Shown: positions 7,636 to 16,839, counted from the stretch's first letter. The stretch is DNA of 64,000 bases from Candidatus Pedobacter colombiensis (GCA_029202485.1 CP119313.1:3596001-3660000); one strand, 5' to 3'. Made by a program: numbers and translations. The notes: generated from the sequence alone by a model not told the origin.

Positions 7636-8889
7636 TCATTTTAATTGCTCTTTTATGAAGCTTTCACTATCTACCAGGTAAGCTGCATTTTGACTTACCT
7701 CCCAATTACTGATGTCTTCTTTAATCTGCACCATTCCAGCTATGGTACTTCCGGCCTTTACTGACTTAGGAACGAAGACATTACCTTCTTTTTTAAAAAG
7801 TACGGTCTTATTCCCCAGCGATAACACAGCAGATTCCGGCAACCACCATGATGCAGAAAGCAACACAGGGATTCTGGCGGTAAGTAACTCCCCAACTCTA
7901 AAATTGGGTTTATTAAGGTATACCCTCGCAATGGTAAAGTTCTCCCCATCTTTAAATACCGGTTGGATCATGCCAATAGCAGCAGTTTGAATAGTGCTTT
8001 TATCAGCTGTTTTATAAAACACAAATTTATCCCCCTTCTTAACCTGTGACGCTAAAGAGGGCTTGAAAGAAAATTCAGCAACCAGTCTGTCGGCATTATA
8101 AATGGTAAAAAGCGACTGACCAGCGTTTACATATTGTCCTTCCCGCAACATTACCGGTTCATTTACCGGCACTGCAGCAGCTGCAGACACAGCCGTAGAA
8201 CCAGATGAAGCTACACTCATTCCACCCATCCCGTCGCCACCAGCAGCCGATGCCGAAACCGAGGGTAAAGCTGTAGATGTAGCAGCTGCAGATTTTTCAA
8301 GAATATAACCTTCTACATTGCTATATACCGGAATACGATAATTCACTTTCCCTGTTTTTAACACCTGATTAACTCCTGAAACACTCATTCCCAACAGGAT
8401 TAAACGTTGTTTTGCTTTGTCCAACAAAGTAGGATCGTTTTCTGATCTTTTCAAAAACAACAATTCCTGTTGTGCCGCAGCCAGATCCGGAGAGTAAACT
8501 TCCATAATCAACTGCCCTTTTTTAACCGGCTGATAATTATATTTAATGAGTAAGCGCTCTATTCTTCCGCTTACACGACTGGCTACACTATTTTCATTAC
8601 GGGTATCATAATTGATGATCCCCTGTGCCTCTTCCGTAAATATTTTAGTACCATAGTTTGCCTTAATTACAGGCAAAGTAGATACCACCTGCTCATTTGA
8701 AGGTTTTAGTAAATGAGAAAGGTTACTATCAATATTCACAGCACCCGGGTCTTCGTGCGCACTATGCTTATTGTCTTTATTCCCATTGCAAGCCTTCATC
8801 ATCAGTACACCGATCATCAACACCGCAGTAAGGATGTAAGCACGCAGCTTAACGCCCTCAACATGCTTAACGATATAGTTCTTTCTCAT
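7636..8889 (-). CDS. RND efflux adaptor (CusB-like) with Ala/Gly/Ser/Met-rich insert
   Basis: Second periplasmic adaptor of the copper pump. I choose the MRKNYIVKH start, which still overlaps the TolC stop by 23 nt and gives a lipoprotein signal ending LMMKACNGN. A short His-containing segment (HSAHEDPG) follows. Core features are SRVSGRIERLLIKYNYQPVK (first lipoyl half), the coiled-coil hairpin, and REGQYVNAGQSLFTIYN (second half). Between the hairpin and second half, near residues 200-250 of the longest frame, sits an unusual low-complexity insert rich in Ala, Ser, Gly and Met, including GGDGMGGMS. The usual adaptors have only a short loop there. Translationally coupled to the TolC gene. 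Confidence 0.88.
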   Translation of the reverse strand: MRKNYIVKHVEGVKLRAYILTAVLMIGVLMMKACNGNKDNKHSAHEDPGAVNIDSNLSHLLKPSNEQVVSTLPVIKANYGTKIFTEEAQGIINYDTRNENSVASRVSGRIERLLIKYNYQPVKKGQLIMEVYSPDLAAAQQELLFLKRSENDPTLLDKAKQRLILLGMSVSGVNQVLKTGKVNYRIPVYSNVEGYILEKSAAATSTALPSVSASAAGGDGMGGMSVASSGSTAVSAAAAVPVNEPVMLREGQYVNAGQSLFTIYNADRLVAEFSFKPSLASQVKKGDKFVFYKTADKSTIQTAAIGMIQPVFKDGENFTIARVYLNKPNFRVGELLTARIPVLLSASWWLPESAVLSLGNKTVLFKKEGNVFVPKSVKAGSTIAGMVQIKEDISNWEVSQNAAYLVDSESFIKEQLK

Positions 8890-10120
8890 AATCGGCAATC
8901 ATTAAATAAAGTTTCAGTTTCTCGTCCAATACATTGGTCTGCATCATCGTAAGTGCTTCCCAGGAATCAATAACCTCGGGTAACTCCATCTTATTCTCAC
9001 GGTAACTTAAAAAGTTAACATCCAGTGTTTTTTTCAGGCTGGGAATGATTTTATCTTCCATAGCCTCAATCCGCTTTTGCATAGACTGAATTTCAAACTG
9101 CATACCATACAACATTCCTTGAGTTTCCTGTAACATGGCTGCTTTCTCTTTCCCCATAGCCTCCACTTCATACTCCATACCTTTTACTTCCGATTTATAC
9201 ATTTTTGAAGACCACGGTGCAATTGGAATGCTGACCATGCCCATCACACTATAGGCTTTAGGCATCATTTTAGTTAAGGGCGACATGTGATCGAACCTTA
9301 GTTTAAAATCAGGCCGGCTCTGTTTTTTCATCGCCTCAATATTCAGCTGCATAGATTGTATGCTGTAGTCCATTTTCTTAATATCATTTCTAGCCATAGC
9401 CAGACTAGCTGTATCAATGGAAGGAGCCGGCACAAAACTGGGTTTATAAGCTGTATCAATAGCAAAAATGGCATTCCCCTGCATATTCATCAGGCTGTTT
9501 AACCAGGCACGGGCTCTGGCAATATCCCCCTCCTGCATTCTGATCATATTGCGATTTTCTTCCAGCTTGGCAGAAGTTTTGTAAACACTACCCAATTTCG
9601 ACTGGTTGTAAGGATATCTGATCTCTTCAATCTTTTTCATGGTTTCCATGATCTTCTGGTTTTGCTCCAATACACCAATCTTTTGTTGTGCAACCAACCA
9701 GCCGAAATACAAGCGCTTAGCCTGTGCTTTGTATTCGTTTAAAGTCACACCACGTGTTTCATTTTCGACCTTACTTTTCGATTCTATATATCGTTTATTC
9801 GCATTTAACTTTACCGGGTTAGGGATGTCTTGCTCCAGCTGCAACATTAACGATCCCTTATCTCTATCGTCCATCACCACTTGGCCGGGATAAGGAGTCA
9901 TAAAAGTACCCACCCCTACCATTGGTGCCATCCAGGCCGTTGCGGCTTTGGCGGTATGCTTGTAACTTTCCGCTTTTAAACCGTAAGACTGTAGCAAAAG
10001 GTTATTTTTATCTATTCTTTGCAAGACTGTATCCAGTGTAAGCACCGGACTTTGTTGCTGTGCCACTGCACAAAATGGCAGTAGCAACAATACGGCTAAT
10101 ATTCTTTTAATGATGTACAT
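8867..10120 (-). CDS. TolC family outer membrane channel of Cu/Ag efflux (CusC-like)
   Basis: Outer-membrane channel partner of the split CusA pump. The longest frame starts at 10141, but the MYIIKRILAVLLL methionine at 10120 begins a good signal peptide (ending CAVAQQ), and I prefer it; it overlaps the CusA C-half gene by 14 nt. The mature protein has the OEP alpha-barrel pattern with long Met-rich helices (SIQSMQLNIEAMKKQ, MGKEKAAMLQETQGMLYGMQ). The high methionine content is common in copper-efflux channels. Length of about 417 aa is normal. Its overlaps with the genes on both sides point to tight translational coupling. Confidence 0.9.
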   Translation of the reverse strand: MYIIKRILAVLLLLPFCAVAQQQSPVLTLDTVLQRIDKNNLLLQSYGLKAESYKHTAKAATAWMAPMVGVGTFMTPYPGQVVMDDRDKGSLMLQLEQDIPNPVKLNANKRYIESKSKVENETRGVTLNEYKAQAKRLYFGWLVAQQKIGVLEQNQKIMETMKKIEEIRYPYNQSKLGSVYKTSAKLEENRNMIRMQEGDIARARAWLNSLMNMQGNAIFAIDTAYKPSFVPAPSIDTASLAMARNDIKKMDYSIQSMQLNIEAMKKQSRPDFKLRFDHMSPLTKMMPKAYSVMGMVSIPIAPWSSKMYKSEVKGMEYEVEAMGKEKAAMLQETQGMLYGMQFEIQSMQKRIEAMEDKIIPSLKKTLDVNFLSYRENKMELPEVIDSWEALTMMQTNVLDEKLKLYLMIADYEKELYR

Positions 10121-12044
10121 CGTGCACCTCCAATTTTCCATATTTCCTCAATTCATATTCTTTGGACATTAAAAAGATCAGCGGGGTAACCAGCAGAATG
10201 TGTGTAGAAGAGGTTAGTACCCCACCTATCATAGGCAACACGATCGGCTGCATCACATCCACTCCTACTCCTGTTGCCCATAACACAGGCACAAGTCCAA
10301 ATAACGACACACAAACGGTCATCAGTTTCGGTCTTAATCTTTTCGCTGCACCATAAATCACATATGCTCTCAAATCCTCTTTAGTGATCGTTTCACTTGA
10401 GTTTCCTTTTAATTTGATTAGCTGCTGCATGGCATCGTTCAGATAAATCACCATTACTATACCCGTTTCTACGGCAATCCCAAACAGGGCAATAAAGCCT
10501 ACTGCGACACCTATAGAAAGGTTTACACCCCAGAAATAAATCATGTAAGCTCCACCGATTAAGGCAAAGGGAACGGTAATCAGACTTAAAAAGGCTTCTC
10601 TCACCGAGCGGAAAGCAAAGTATAGGGAGAAGAAAATGATGACTAAAACAACCGGTGCGATCCACATCAGCGTTTGTTTACCACGGATCAGGTTTTCGTA
10701 CTGACCGCTCCATTCCAGAAAGTACCCTTCAGGAAGGACACCCTTTTCCTTGTTCAACGTCTCCATTGCCTCCTTAACGGTACTACCTAGGTCCCGGTCA
10801 CGCACATTAAACATAACTGCACCACGCAAAATAGCATTGTCAGAACTGATCATCGGCGGACCATCTTCAAATTTCACATCAGCTACTGCCGATAGTGGCA
10901 CTTCACCAAAAGTGGCTGATTGGATAGGGATACGCTGAATACGTTCTACACTATTGCGATATTCCTGTGCCAAACGTACACTGATAGAGAAACGTTGTCT
11001 GCCTTCAATGGTATTCCCAATAGTTGCTCCACCCAAGGCACTTTCTACCACCTGATTTACATCATCTACGTTTAAGCCATAGCGTGCCAGCTCAGCTCTT
11101 TTTATATCAATAGAAAGATATTTTCCACCGGTAATGGGCTCAACAAACAAGTCACTTACCCCCGGCGTACCTTCCAACGCCGCTTTAACTTTTTCTGAGA
11201 CCTTAGCAACGGTATCCAGATTCTGGCCAAATACCTTTATTCCTACATCGGTACGGATTCCGGTAGCCAGCATATTGATGCGGTTAATAATGGGTTGTGT
11301 CCAGCCATTTACTACTCCCGGAATTTGTAATTTGGCATCCAATTCGGTTACAATGTCCTTTTTGGTGATGCCTTTACGCCATTCGCTTTTTGGCTTTAAC
11401 GTAATGATCGTTTCGATCATACTGATCGGCGAATTATCAGTAGCCGTATTGGCCCTACCCGCTTTCCCTAAAACCTTATCTACTTCGGGCACCGACTTAA
11501 TGATCTTGTCCTGCACCTGCAAAATTCGCTTTGCTTCGGCATTAGATACATCAGGAAGCGTTACCGGCATAAACAAAATACTTTGCTCATCAAGCGGAGG
11601 TATAAACTCTGTACCTAAATTTTTAAGCAAAGGAATGGTAATTAGCAAGGCAATGATATTAATGGCAATGGTTGTTTTTCTCCATTTCAGTACCGTTCTG
11701 ATAACTGGTTCATACACCTTTTCCAACACCCTATTTACCGGGTTCGCACTATCCGGTTTAAACTTTCCCTTCATAAAAAAGGAGATCAGTACAGGGGCCA
11801 GTGTAATCACCAGCAAAGCATCTACAATCATGATGAATGTTTTGGTGTAGGCTAGCGGATGGAATAATTTACCTTCCTGTCCGGTTAACATAAATACCGG
11901 TAAAAAAGAGGTAATGATGATGACTGTTGCAAAGAACACTCCTCTTGAAACCTGCTTACTGGATTTGGTGATCACCGCAAGACGATCTTCTTCACTAATC
12001 CAATCCGGAGATTTTTTAAATATATTTTTAAACCACTCGATCAT
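10107..12044 (-). CDS. CusA-type Cu(I)/Ag(I) RND pump, C-terminal half
   Basis: C-terminal 645 aa of a heavy-metal efflux RND permease that normally is a single chain of about 1040 aa. It begins just after TM4 and matches the family from VITKSSKQVSRGVFF onward (GQEGKLFHPLAYTKTF, GTEFIPPLDE). The three periplasmic methionines that bind Cu(I)/Ag(I) in E. coli CusA (M573, M623, M672) correspond to Met159, Met209 and Met258 here, with the same spacings of 50 and 49. They lie in FMPVTLPD, SMIETI and NMLATGI. Remaining TM segments 7-12 are complete. Start and upstream stop overlap as ATGA. A pump made from two coupled chains is the likely product. Confidence 0.92.
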   Translation of the reverse strand: MIEWFKNIFKKSPDWISEEDRLAVITKSSKQVSRGVFFATVIIITSFLPVFMLTGQEGKLFHPLAYTKTFIMIVDALLVITLAPVLISFFMKGKFKPDSANPVNRVLEKVYEPVIRTVLKWRKTTIAINIIALLITIPLLKNLGTEFIPPLDEQSILFMPVTLPDVSNAEAKRILQVQDKIIKSVPEVDKVLGKAGRANTATDNSPISMIETIITLKPKSEWRKGITKKDIVTELDAKLQIPGVVNGWTQPIINRINMLATGIRTDVGIKVFGQNLDTVAKVSEKVKAALEGTPGVSDLFVEPITGGKYLSIDIKRAELARYGLNVDDVNQVVESALGGATIGNTIEGRQRFSISVRLAQEYRNSVERIQRIPIQSATFGEVPLSAVADVKFEDGPPMISSDNAILRGAVMFNVRDRDLGSTVKEAMETLNKEKGVLPEGYFLEWSGQYENLIRGKQTLMWIAPVVLVIIFFSLYFAFRSVREAFLSLITVPFALIGGAYMIYFWGVNLSIGVAVGFIALFGIAVETGIVMVIYLNDAMQQLIKLKGNSSETITKEDLRAYVIYGAAKRLRPKLMTVCVSLFGLVPVLWATGVGVDVMQPIVLPMIGGVLTSSTHILLVTPLIFLMSKEYELRKYGKLEVHDVHH

Positions 12045-13339
12045 GATGTTGTCGTTTTATTTTGATCCTTTTCCCACAATTCGTATCGTTCTGCCAAATG
12101 TTTGTAGGCATTTTCACTCATGATAATCCCATTATCCACAATTACCCCGATCGCCAGTGCAATACCGGTGAGCGACATAATGTTTGATGAGATATCAAAT
12201 GCATTGAGCAGAATAAAGCTGGCAGCAATGGTAATCGGTATTTGTATAATGATGCTCAATGCACTACGCCAGTGAAACAGGAAGACAATTACGATGAGCG
12301 ATACTACAACCATCTCTTCAATCAACGTGTTCTTTATGGAATCTATTGATTCTTTAATGAGCTCGCCTCTATCATAAACAATATCAAACTTCACCCCCTT
12401 AGGTAGGCCTTTTGAAACTTCTTTCATTTTGGCTTTTACCCTATCTATCACCTCAGCAGCATTCTCGCCATAGCGCATCACAACAATACCACCGGCACGT
12501 TCACCTTTACCATCCTGATCAAATATGCCCAGGCGGGTTTCTCCGGTCATTTGCACTGTAGCCAAATCGGATATCTTTATTGGTGTACCATTCTGGTTTT
12601 TTACAGGGATATTGGAAATCTCTTCCAATGATTTGAGGTAACCGGAAGTCTTAATGATATACCCCATATCACTCATTTCGAACTTTCGTCCCCCCGATTC
12701 GTTGTTATTACTCCTAACCGCAGCAATTACCTGCGGCACACTGAGTTTATAATACAGCAGTTTGTTCGGATCTATGGAGATCTGATATTGTTTCTGGAAG
12801 CCGCCAAAAGAGGCAATCTCACTTACCCCCGGTACATTTTGCAAGGCAAACTTTACATACCAGTCTTGTATGGCACGCTGCTCGCCAAGATCCATATCCG
12901 GCGCATCCAGCGTATACCAGAGTACATGACCCACTCCGGTTCCGTCGGGACCCAATTGCGGGGCCACACCTTCAGGTAAAGTTTTGGATATGGTACTAAT
13001 CCGCTCCATTACGCGCTCACGCGCCCAGTATACATCTACATCATCTTCAAAGATCACATAAATGAAACTCATGCCGAACATGGATGAGCCCCTTACATAT
13101 TTAATTTTAGGGATGCCCTGCAGGTTGGTTACCAGCGGGTAGGTCACCTGATCTTCTATCAGCTGTGGTGATCTGCCCATCCATTCTGTAAATACGATCA
13201 CCTGGTTTTCTGATAGGTCGGGGATGGCATCTATCGGGTTCTTTTGTACGGAAAATATCCCCCATACAAATAACCCGGCAGAAAGCACCAGCACAATAAA
13301 CCTATTGCGCATCGACCATTCTATAATTTTATGTACCAT
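12041..13339 (-). CDS. CusA-type Cu(I)/Ag(I) RND pump, N-terminal half
   Basis: N-terminal 432 aa of the same pump: TM1 (RFIVLVLSAGLFVWGIFSV), the first porter region (GVSEIASFGGFQKQYQISID) and TM2-TM4. The proton-relay signature in TM4, LAIGVIVDNGIIMSEN with Asp402, fits the HME4 (Cu/Ag) type and not the DFG-x3-DG type of divalent metal pumps. The chain stops in the cytosolic loop after TM4 (ending NKTTTS), and the second half starts within the stop codon (ATGA). Both halves appear intact, so the break falls exactly between structural units. A natural gene split is favoured, although one indel could also produce it. Confidence 0.92.
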   Translation of the reverse strand: MVHKIIEWSMRNRFIVLVLSAGLFVWGIFSVQKNPIDAIPDLSENQVIVFTEWMGRSPQLIEDQVTYPLVTNLQGIPKIKYVRGSSMFGMSFIYVIFEDDVDVYWARERVMERISTISKTLPEGVAPQLGPDGTGVGHVLWYTLDAPDMDLGEQRAIQDWYVKFALQNVPGVSEIASFGGFQKQYQISIDPNKLLYYKLSVPQVIAAVRSNNNESGGRKFEMSDMGYIIKTSGYLKSLEEISNIPVKNQNGTPIKISDLATVQMTGETRLGIFDQDGKGERAGGIVVMRYGENAAEVIDRVKAKMKEVSKGLPKGVKFDIVYDRGELIKESIDSIKNTLIEEMVVVSLIVIVFLFHWRSALSIIIQIPITIAASFILLNAFDISSNIMSLTGIALAIGVIVDNGIIMSENAYKHLAERYELWEKDQNKTTTS

Positions 13340-13379
13340 TTATAATGACGCTCTTTTTATAATAACCCTCTTTCTTTTG

Positions 13380-13745
13380 TTAGTGTGTTTTTGCTTTAGC
13401 AGGACTCTTCCCTATGCTATCGCGATCGTACTGGCAGCAATCATCCAGTTTTTCATAAGCCTCTTTTGTGGCTTTGAACTTAGGGGTATCATATCCAGCT
13501 GCTGCTACTTTTTGTTGAACCTGATCGTTCGTAATTTTGCTGGCATCATAACTTACTGTAAGCACTTTTGTGGTTTTATCCCAGTCAGCGGTACTTACAC
13601 CTGGTACTTTAAGTGCAGTTTCGATCTTTTTTTTGCACATACTGCAGTTACCAGATACTTTGATTTTTTCTGTTTTAGATTGTGCAAATACAGCACTACC
13701 AAGGAAAGTCAATGCGACTACCGAAAGAACTCTTAATGATTTCAT
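13380..13745 (-). CDS. Periplasmic heavy-metal-associated (HMA) domain protein
   Basis: Exported 121-aa copper-binding protein. Signal peptide MKSLRVLSVVALTFLGSAVFAQ is followed by one HMA domain with the metal-binding loop GNCSMCKK (C-x-x-C) and the typical ending DQVQQKVAAAGYDTPKF. A short tail holds a second Cys pair (DDCCQYD). HMA domains are usually cytosolic, so export places this one in the periplasm, where it may hand Cu(I) to the efflux complex, a job done elsewhere by CusF. It is 40 nt upstream of the first CusA half and is likely the first gene of that transcript. Confidence 0.9.
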   Translation of the reverse strand: MKSLRVLSVVALTFLGSAVFAQSKTEKIKVSGNCSMCKKKIETALKVPGVSTADWDKTTKVLTVSYDASKITNDQVQQKVAAAGYDTPKFKATKEAYEKLDDCCQYDRDSIGKSPAKAKTH

Positions 13746-13871
13746 CTTAATTGGTTTTAAAGAAAATTGTTAAATAAATTGGGTTGAAAGCAATGCGCAT
13801 TAGCGTCTGAAAAATCAGCTTAAAGGCAGCTCTATGTTGCACAGAGATGCAACAACAAAAGAAAGAGGGTA

Positions 13872-14270
13872 TTATATTCTGTAGGTACAGTTTTTTAGGT
13901 AGACAGGCAGTGCTTGTCCATCAGGTGGTGCATTACTTAATGCCTCCCTGGTAATTTTTACAGGTATAGGTGCCTGATAATTGGTGTATAACTCGGGTTG
14001 GATGATTGCTGCTGAAAGTTGTTCAAACTTATAAACCGTTTGACTGGCTTTCTGAGACTTTTCAGCTTTAACCTGTTGTTCTACATCCTTGCAGCATGAC
14101 TTCTTTTTAGAAACGGACTTAGGCATTCCGCAGAAATCACATACTTTTTTAGATTCCTTAGCCAGGCTCCAGCTTACCAGCTCGCCCATACAATAATGAA
14201 AGTGCATAGTTGCCCCACTGGAAACCCCCAGGTAAAAAATGGCAAATATGGTAAGCAGTATTCTTTTCAT
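13872..14270 (-). CDS. HYC_CC_PP family small Cys/His protein
   Basis: A 132-aa exported protein that shows the three motifs that name this family: HFHYC near residues 23-27, SCCKD in the middle (about 76-80), and NAPPD near the C terminus. An additional CDFCGMP motif offers a further thiol pair. The N terminus (MKRILLTIFAIFYLGVSSG) looks like a signal peptide or anchor. The family occurs in Bacteroidota beside copper efflux genes, but no activity is described that I know of. Cysteine, histidine and methionine content together with position (between CopZ-like and HMA genes) suggest metal binding in the periplasm. Confidence 0.8.
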   Translation of the reverse strand: MKRILLTIFAIFYLGVSSGATMHFHYCMGELVSWSLAKESKKVCDFCGMPKSVSKKKSCCKDVEQQVKAEKSQKASQTVYKFEQLSAAIIQPELYTNYQAPIPVKITREALSNAPPDGQALPVYLKNCTYRI

Positions 14271-14286
14271 TACAAATCAAAGATTG

Positions 14287-14329
14287 AAAAAAGAACGGAG
14301 ATATTTTTATAGAATTCCGTTCTTTTTTT
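14287..14329. terminator. Bidirectional intrinsic terminator
   Basis: A stem of GAACGGA (14293-14299) pairs with TCCGTTC (14316-14322). It is flanked by six A on the left and seven T on the right, so it works as a rho-independent terminator in both orientations. On the minus strand it ends the copA-copZ transcript and separates it from the HYC_CC_PP/cus-like genes. Confidence 0.7.
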
Positions 14330-14346
14330 ACATCGTGTTAAGATTA

Positions 14347-14559
14347 TTACAATTCTGTAGCGATATAGCCAGCTTTCTGAAGCGTATTTACTACTGTTTC
14401 GGCAGCTAGCTGATCATTTGTTTCTACAGTAAGTATCTTTTCAGGATTATCAGTATTTACCTCCCATTTAGAGATCTGAGGAAGCTCGTTAAGGAAAGGA
14501 GTTACCGTTGCTATACATCCTCCGCATTTGATATTTGTTTTGAATTTTAATGTTTCCAT
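14347..14559 (-). CDS. CopZ-like cytosolic copper chaperone (HMA domain)
   Basis: A 70-aa single-domain HMA protein without signal peptide. It opens with METLKFKTNIKCGGCIATV; the metal loop KCGGC (C-x-x-C) is followed by the usual fold ending in ETVVNTLQKAGYIATEL. It should carry Cu(I) in the cytosol to the P-type ATPase whose gene ends 18 nt upstream. The two genes are surely co-transcribed and end at the hairpin at 14287-14329. The specific metal is inferred from the neighbouring ATPase. Confidence 0.88.
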   Translation of the reverse strand: METLKFKTNIKCGGCIATVTPFLNELPQISKWEVNTDNPEKILTVETNDQLAAETVVNTLQKAGYIATEL

Positions 14560-14577
14560 GATTTTATTGATTTATGA

Positions 14578-16806
14578 TTATATAAGTTTTGCGAATTTTA
14601 AACGCAAACTGTTGCTGACTACCGATACAGAACTTAATGCCATCGCAGCTCCGGCGATCATTGGATTCAATAAGAACCCATTAAATGGATAAAGCAAGCC
14701 TGCAGCAATTGGAATCCCAATCATGTTATAAATAAATGCCCAGAACAAGTTCTGACGAATGGTTTTTACGGTTAGCTTTGATAAACGCAGTGCTTTTGGC
14801 ACTTGCTGCAAATCGGAAGATACCAACGTAATTTTTGCCACATCAATGGCAATATCAGATCCTTTGCCCATAGCAATGGAAACATCAGCCTGTGCCAATG
14901 CCTGACTGTCATTAATTCCATCGCCAATCATTGCTACAACTTTTCCCTGCGCCTGTAACTGCTTCACAAAGTCTGATTTATCAGAAGGCAATACCTCGGC
15001 CTGAAAATGAGCTATCCCAGCTTGTCTTGCTACCGAAGCAGCTGTTTGCTGATTATCTCCCGTAAGCATATACACCTCAATGCCTGCATTTTTTAAGGCT
15101 GCAACCGCTTTGGCTGAACCCGCTTTAATCTGATCTGCAATAGACACAATGGCCAACACCTGTGTTGCATTGGTAAAATAAATCACCGTTTGTGCCAATT
15201 GCTGAAGTTCATTAACTCTATTTTGTAATGCTTCTGAAACTTGTACATTTAACTCCGTAAGGATTTTATGGCTTCCCGCCCAATACTTTTCACCTTCAAA
15301 TACCGCCATTACACCTTTACCAGTCAAACTTTCAAAACCATTTACCGCAGCACCTTTTACGCCCTCCTTTTTTAGGTTACGGACTATTGCCTCTGCCAAT
15401 GGATGTTCTGATGCCTGTTCTAAAGCGATTAATATTTCCTGCAATTGCAATTTATATTTAGGCAGTTCAATGGCCCACTCCACATGAGTTACTTCTGGTT
15501 TACCTTCTGTAATGGTCCCTGTTTTATCCAGAATCACGGCATTTACTTTATAGCCCAATTCCAGTGCTTCTGCATCTTTAATTAAGATACCATTCTCTGC
15601 ACCTTTGCCAATACCTACCATGATTGCCGTAGGCGTTGCCAAACCCAACGCACAAGGGCAGGCAATCACCAATACGGTAACCATGGCAAGGAGCCCTTGA
15701 GTAAAGGCATGTTCTCCACCAAACAGCAGCCATGCACCTAAACTAATAATGGCAATTAAAATAACAATGGGAACAAATATGCTGGCAATTTTATCTACCA
15801 GTTTTTGCACCGGAGCTTTAGAGCCTTGCGCATCCTGAACCAGTTTAATAATCTGGGCAAGCATGGTCTCGCCTCCTACCTTTTCCGCTTTAAATTTAAA
15901 ACTTCCTTTTTGGTTAATGGTACCGGCAAAAACCTTATCACCCGCTTGTTTAGGCACCGCGACAGGTTCACCGGTAATCATACTCTCGTCGACAAAAGAA
16001 CTTCCCTCGTACACTTCACCATCTACCGGGATCTTCTCACCAGAGCGTACCAGCAGTTGATCATTGGGGTTTACATCTGCGACTGCAATTTCCTTTTCAC
16101 CATGTTCGGTGATCAAAATTACCGTTTTCGGTTGCAAGCCCATCAGTTTTTTGATTGCTGAAGAAGTATTAGACTTTGCTTTTTCTTCTAATAGCTTACC
16201 TAGCATAATGAAAACAATCACTACGGCCGCTGCTTCAAAATATACGTGTGGATGTAAACCTCTGTTGTGCCAAAACTCCGGATTGAAAGTATTAAAAACA
16301 CTAAAAAGATAAGCGATACCTGTACTTAAAGCCACCAGGGTATCCATATTGGCTTTTCCAAATTTAGCTTGTTTCCAGGCATTGATAAAAAAGCTCTTCC
16401 CAAAAAGGAACAATATTGGTGTGGTTAAAGCCATCATGTAATAATTACCATTAGGCAGATCCATAAAGAACATTCCAATAATGACTACGGGGATGGCTAA
16501 TATTGATGAATAGATCATCCGCTTTTTTAAAGCTTCATAATTATTTTTCTGTGCTTCTTCCTGTAATTCCTTAGCGCCTTCCTGTTCAACGATCAGGTCG
16601 TAACCACCGGATTGAACTGCTTTTTGTAACGCTCCAGGTTGTACTGCTTCGGGATGATAAATAACCTTTACAGATTGAGTGGCATAGTTCACCTCGGCTT
16701 TATCAACTCCGGGTTGGGCGCCTATTATAGATTCAACACTCACAGCACAGGCTGCACAGGTCATCCCAAGCACCGGCATCGAAATTGTTTCTATATTGTT
16801 GTTCAT
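14578..16806 (-). CDS. copA: Copper-exporting P-type ATPase (CopA type, P1B-1)
   Basis: Cytoplasmic-membrane Cu(I) export ATPase of 742 aa. A single N-terminal HMA domain has GMTCAAC at 14-20. The catalytic parts are complete: TGE 278-280 (actuator), CPC 383-385 in the transport site, DKTGT from Asp427 (phosphorylation), SEHPL with HP at 468-469, and GDGIND 628-633. The other two copper-site helices carry YN at 693-694 and MALSS at 722-726, the P1B-1 signature for monovalent copper or silver. A -7 promoter box lies 26 nt upstream of the start. The CopZ-like gene follows. Confidence 0.95.
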   Translation of the reverse strand: MNNNIETISMPVLGMTCAACAVSVESIIGAQPGVDKAEVNYATQSVKVIYHPEAVQPGALQKAVQSGGYDLIVEQEGAKELQEEAQKNNYEALKKRMIYSSILAIPVVIIGMFFMDLPNGNYYMMALTTPILFLFGKSFFINAWKQAKFGKANMDTLVALSTGIAYLFSVFNTFNPEFWHNRGLHPHVYFEAAAVVIVFIMLGKLLEEKAKSNTSSAIKKLMGLQPKTVILITEHGEKEIAVADVNPNDQLLVRSGEKIPVDGEVYEGSSFVDESMITGEPVAVPKQAGDKVFAGTINQKGSFKFKAEKVGGETMLAQIIKLVQDAQGSKAPVQKLVDKIASIFVPIVILIAIISLGAWLLFGGEHAFTQGLLAMVTVLVIACPCALGLATPTAIMVGIGKGAENGILIKDAEALELGYKVNAVILDKTGTITEGKPEVTHVEWAIELPKYKLQLQEILIALEQASEHPLAEAIVRNLKKEGVKGAAVNGFESLTGKGVMAVFEGEKYWAGSHKILTELNVQVSEALQNRVNELQQLAQTVIYFTNATQVLAIVSIADQIKAGSAKAVAALKNAGIEVYMLTGDNQQTAASVARQAGIAHFQAEVLPSDKSDFVKQLQAQGKVVAMIGDGINDSQALAQADVSIAMGKGSDIAIDVAKITLVSSDLQQVPKALRLSKLTVKTIRQNLFWAFIYNMIGIPIAAGLLYPFNGFLLNPMIAGAAMALSSVSVVSNSLRLKFAKLI

Positions 16807-16831
16807 AACTTGCTTTGTTTAATTAACTATA

Positions 16832-16839
16832 CAAAGGTA
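16832..16839 (-). promoter_or_regulatory. Candidate -7 box of copA promoter
   Basis: The plus strand reads CAAAGGTA, that is TACCTTTG on the coding strand, a full match to the Bacteroidota -7 element TAnnTTTG. It lies 26 nt before the copA start codon. I find no TTG at the expected -33 spacing, which could mean that an activator is needed. Confidence 0.4.

Noticed and set aside
11134..11850. Plus-strand frame of 238 aa opposite the CusA C-half
   Set aside because: Antisense to a well-conserved permease whose every motif is intact.
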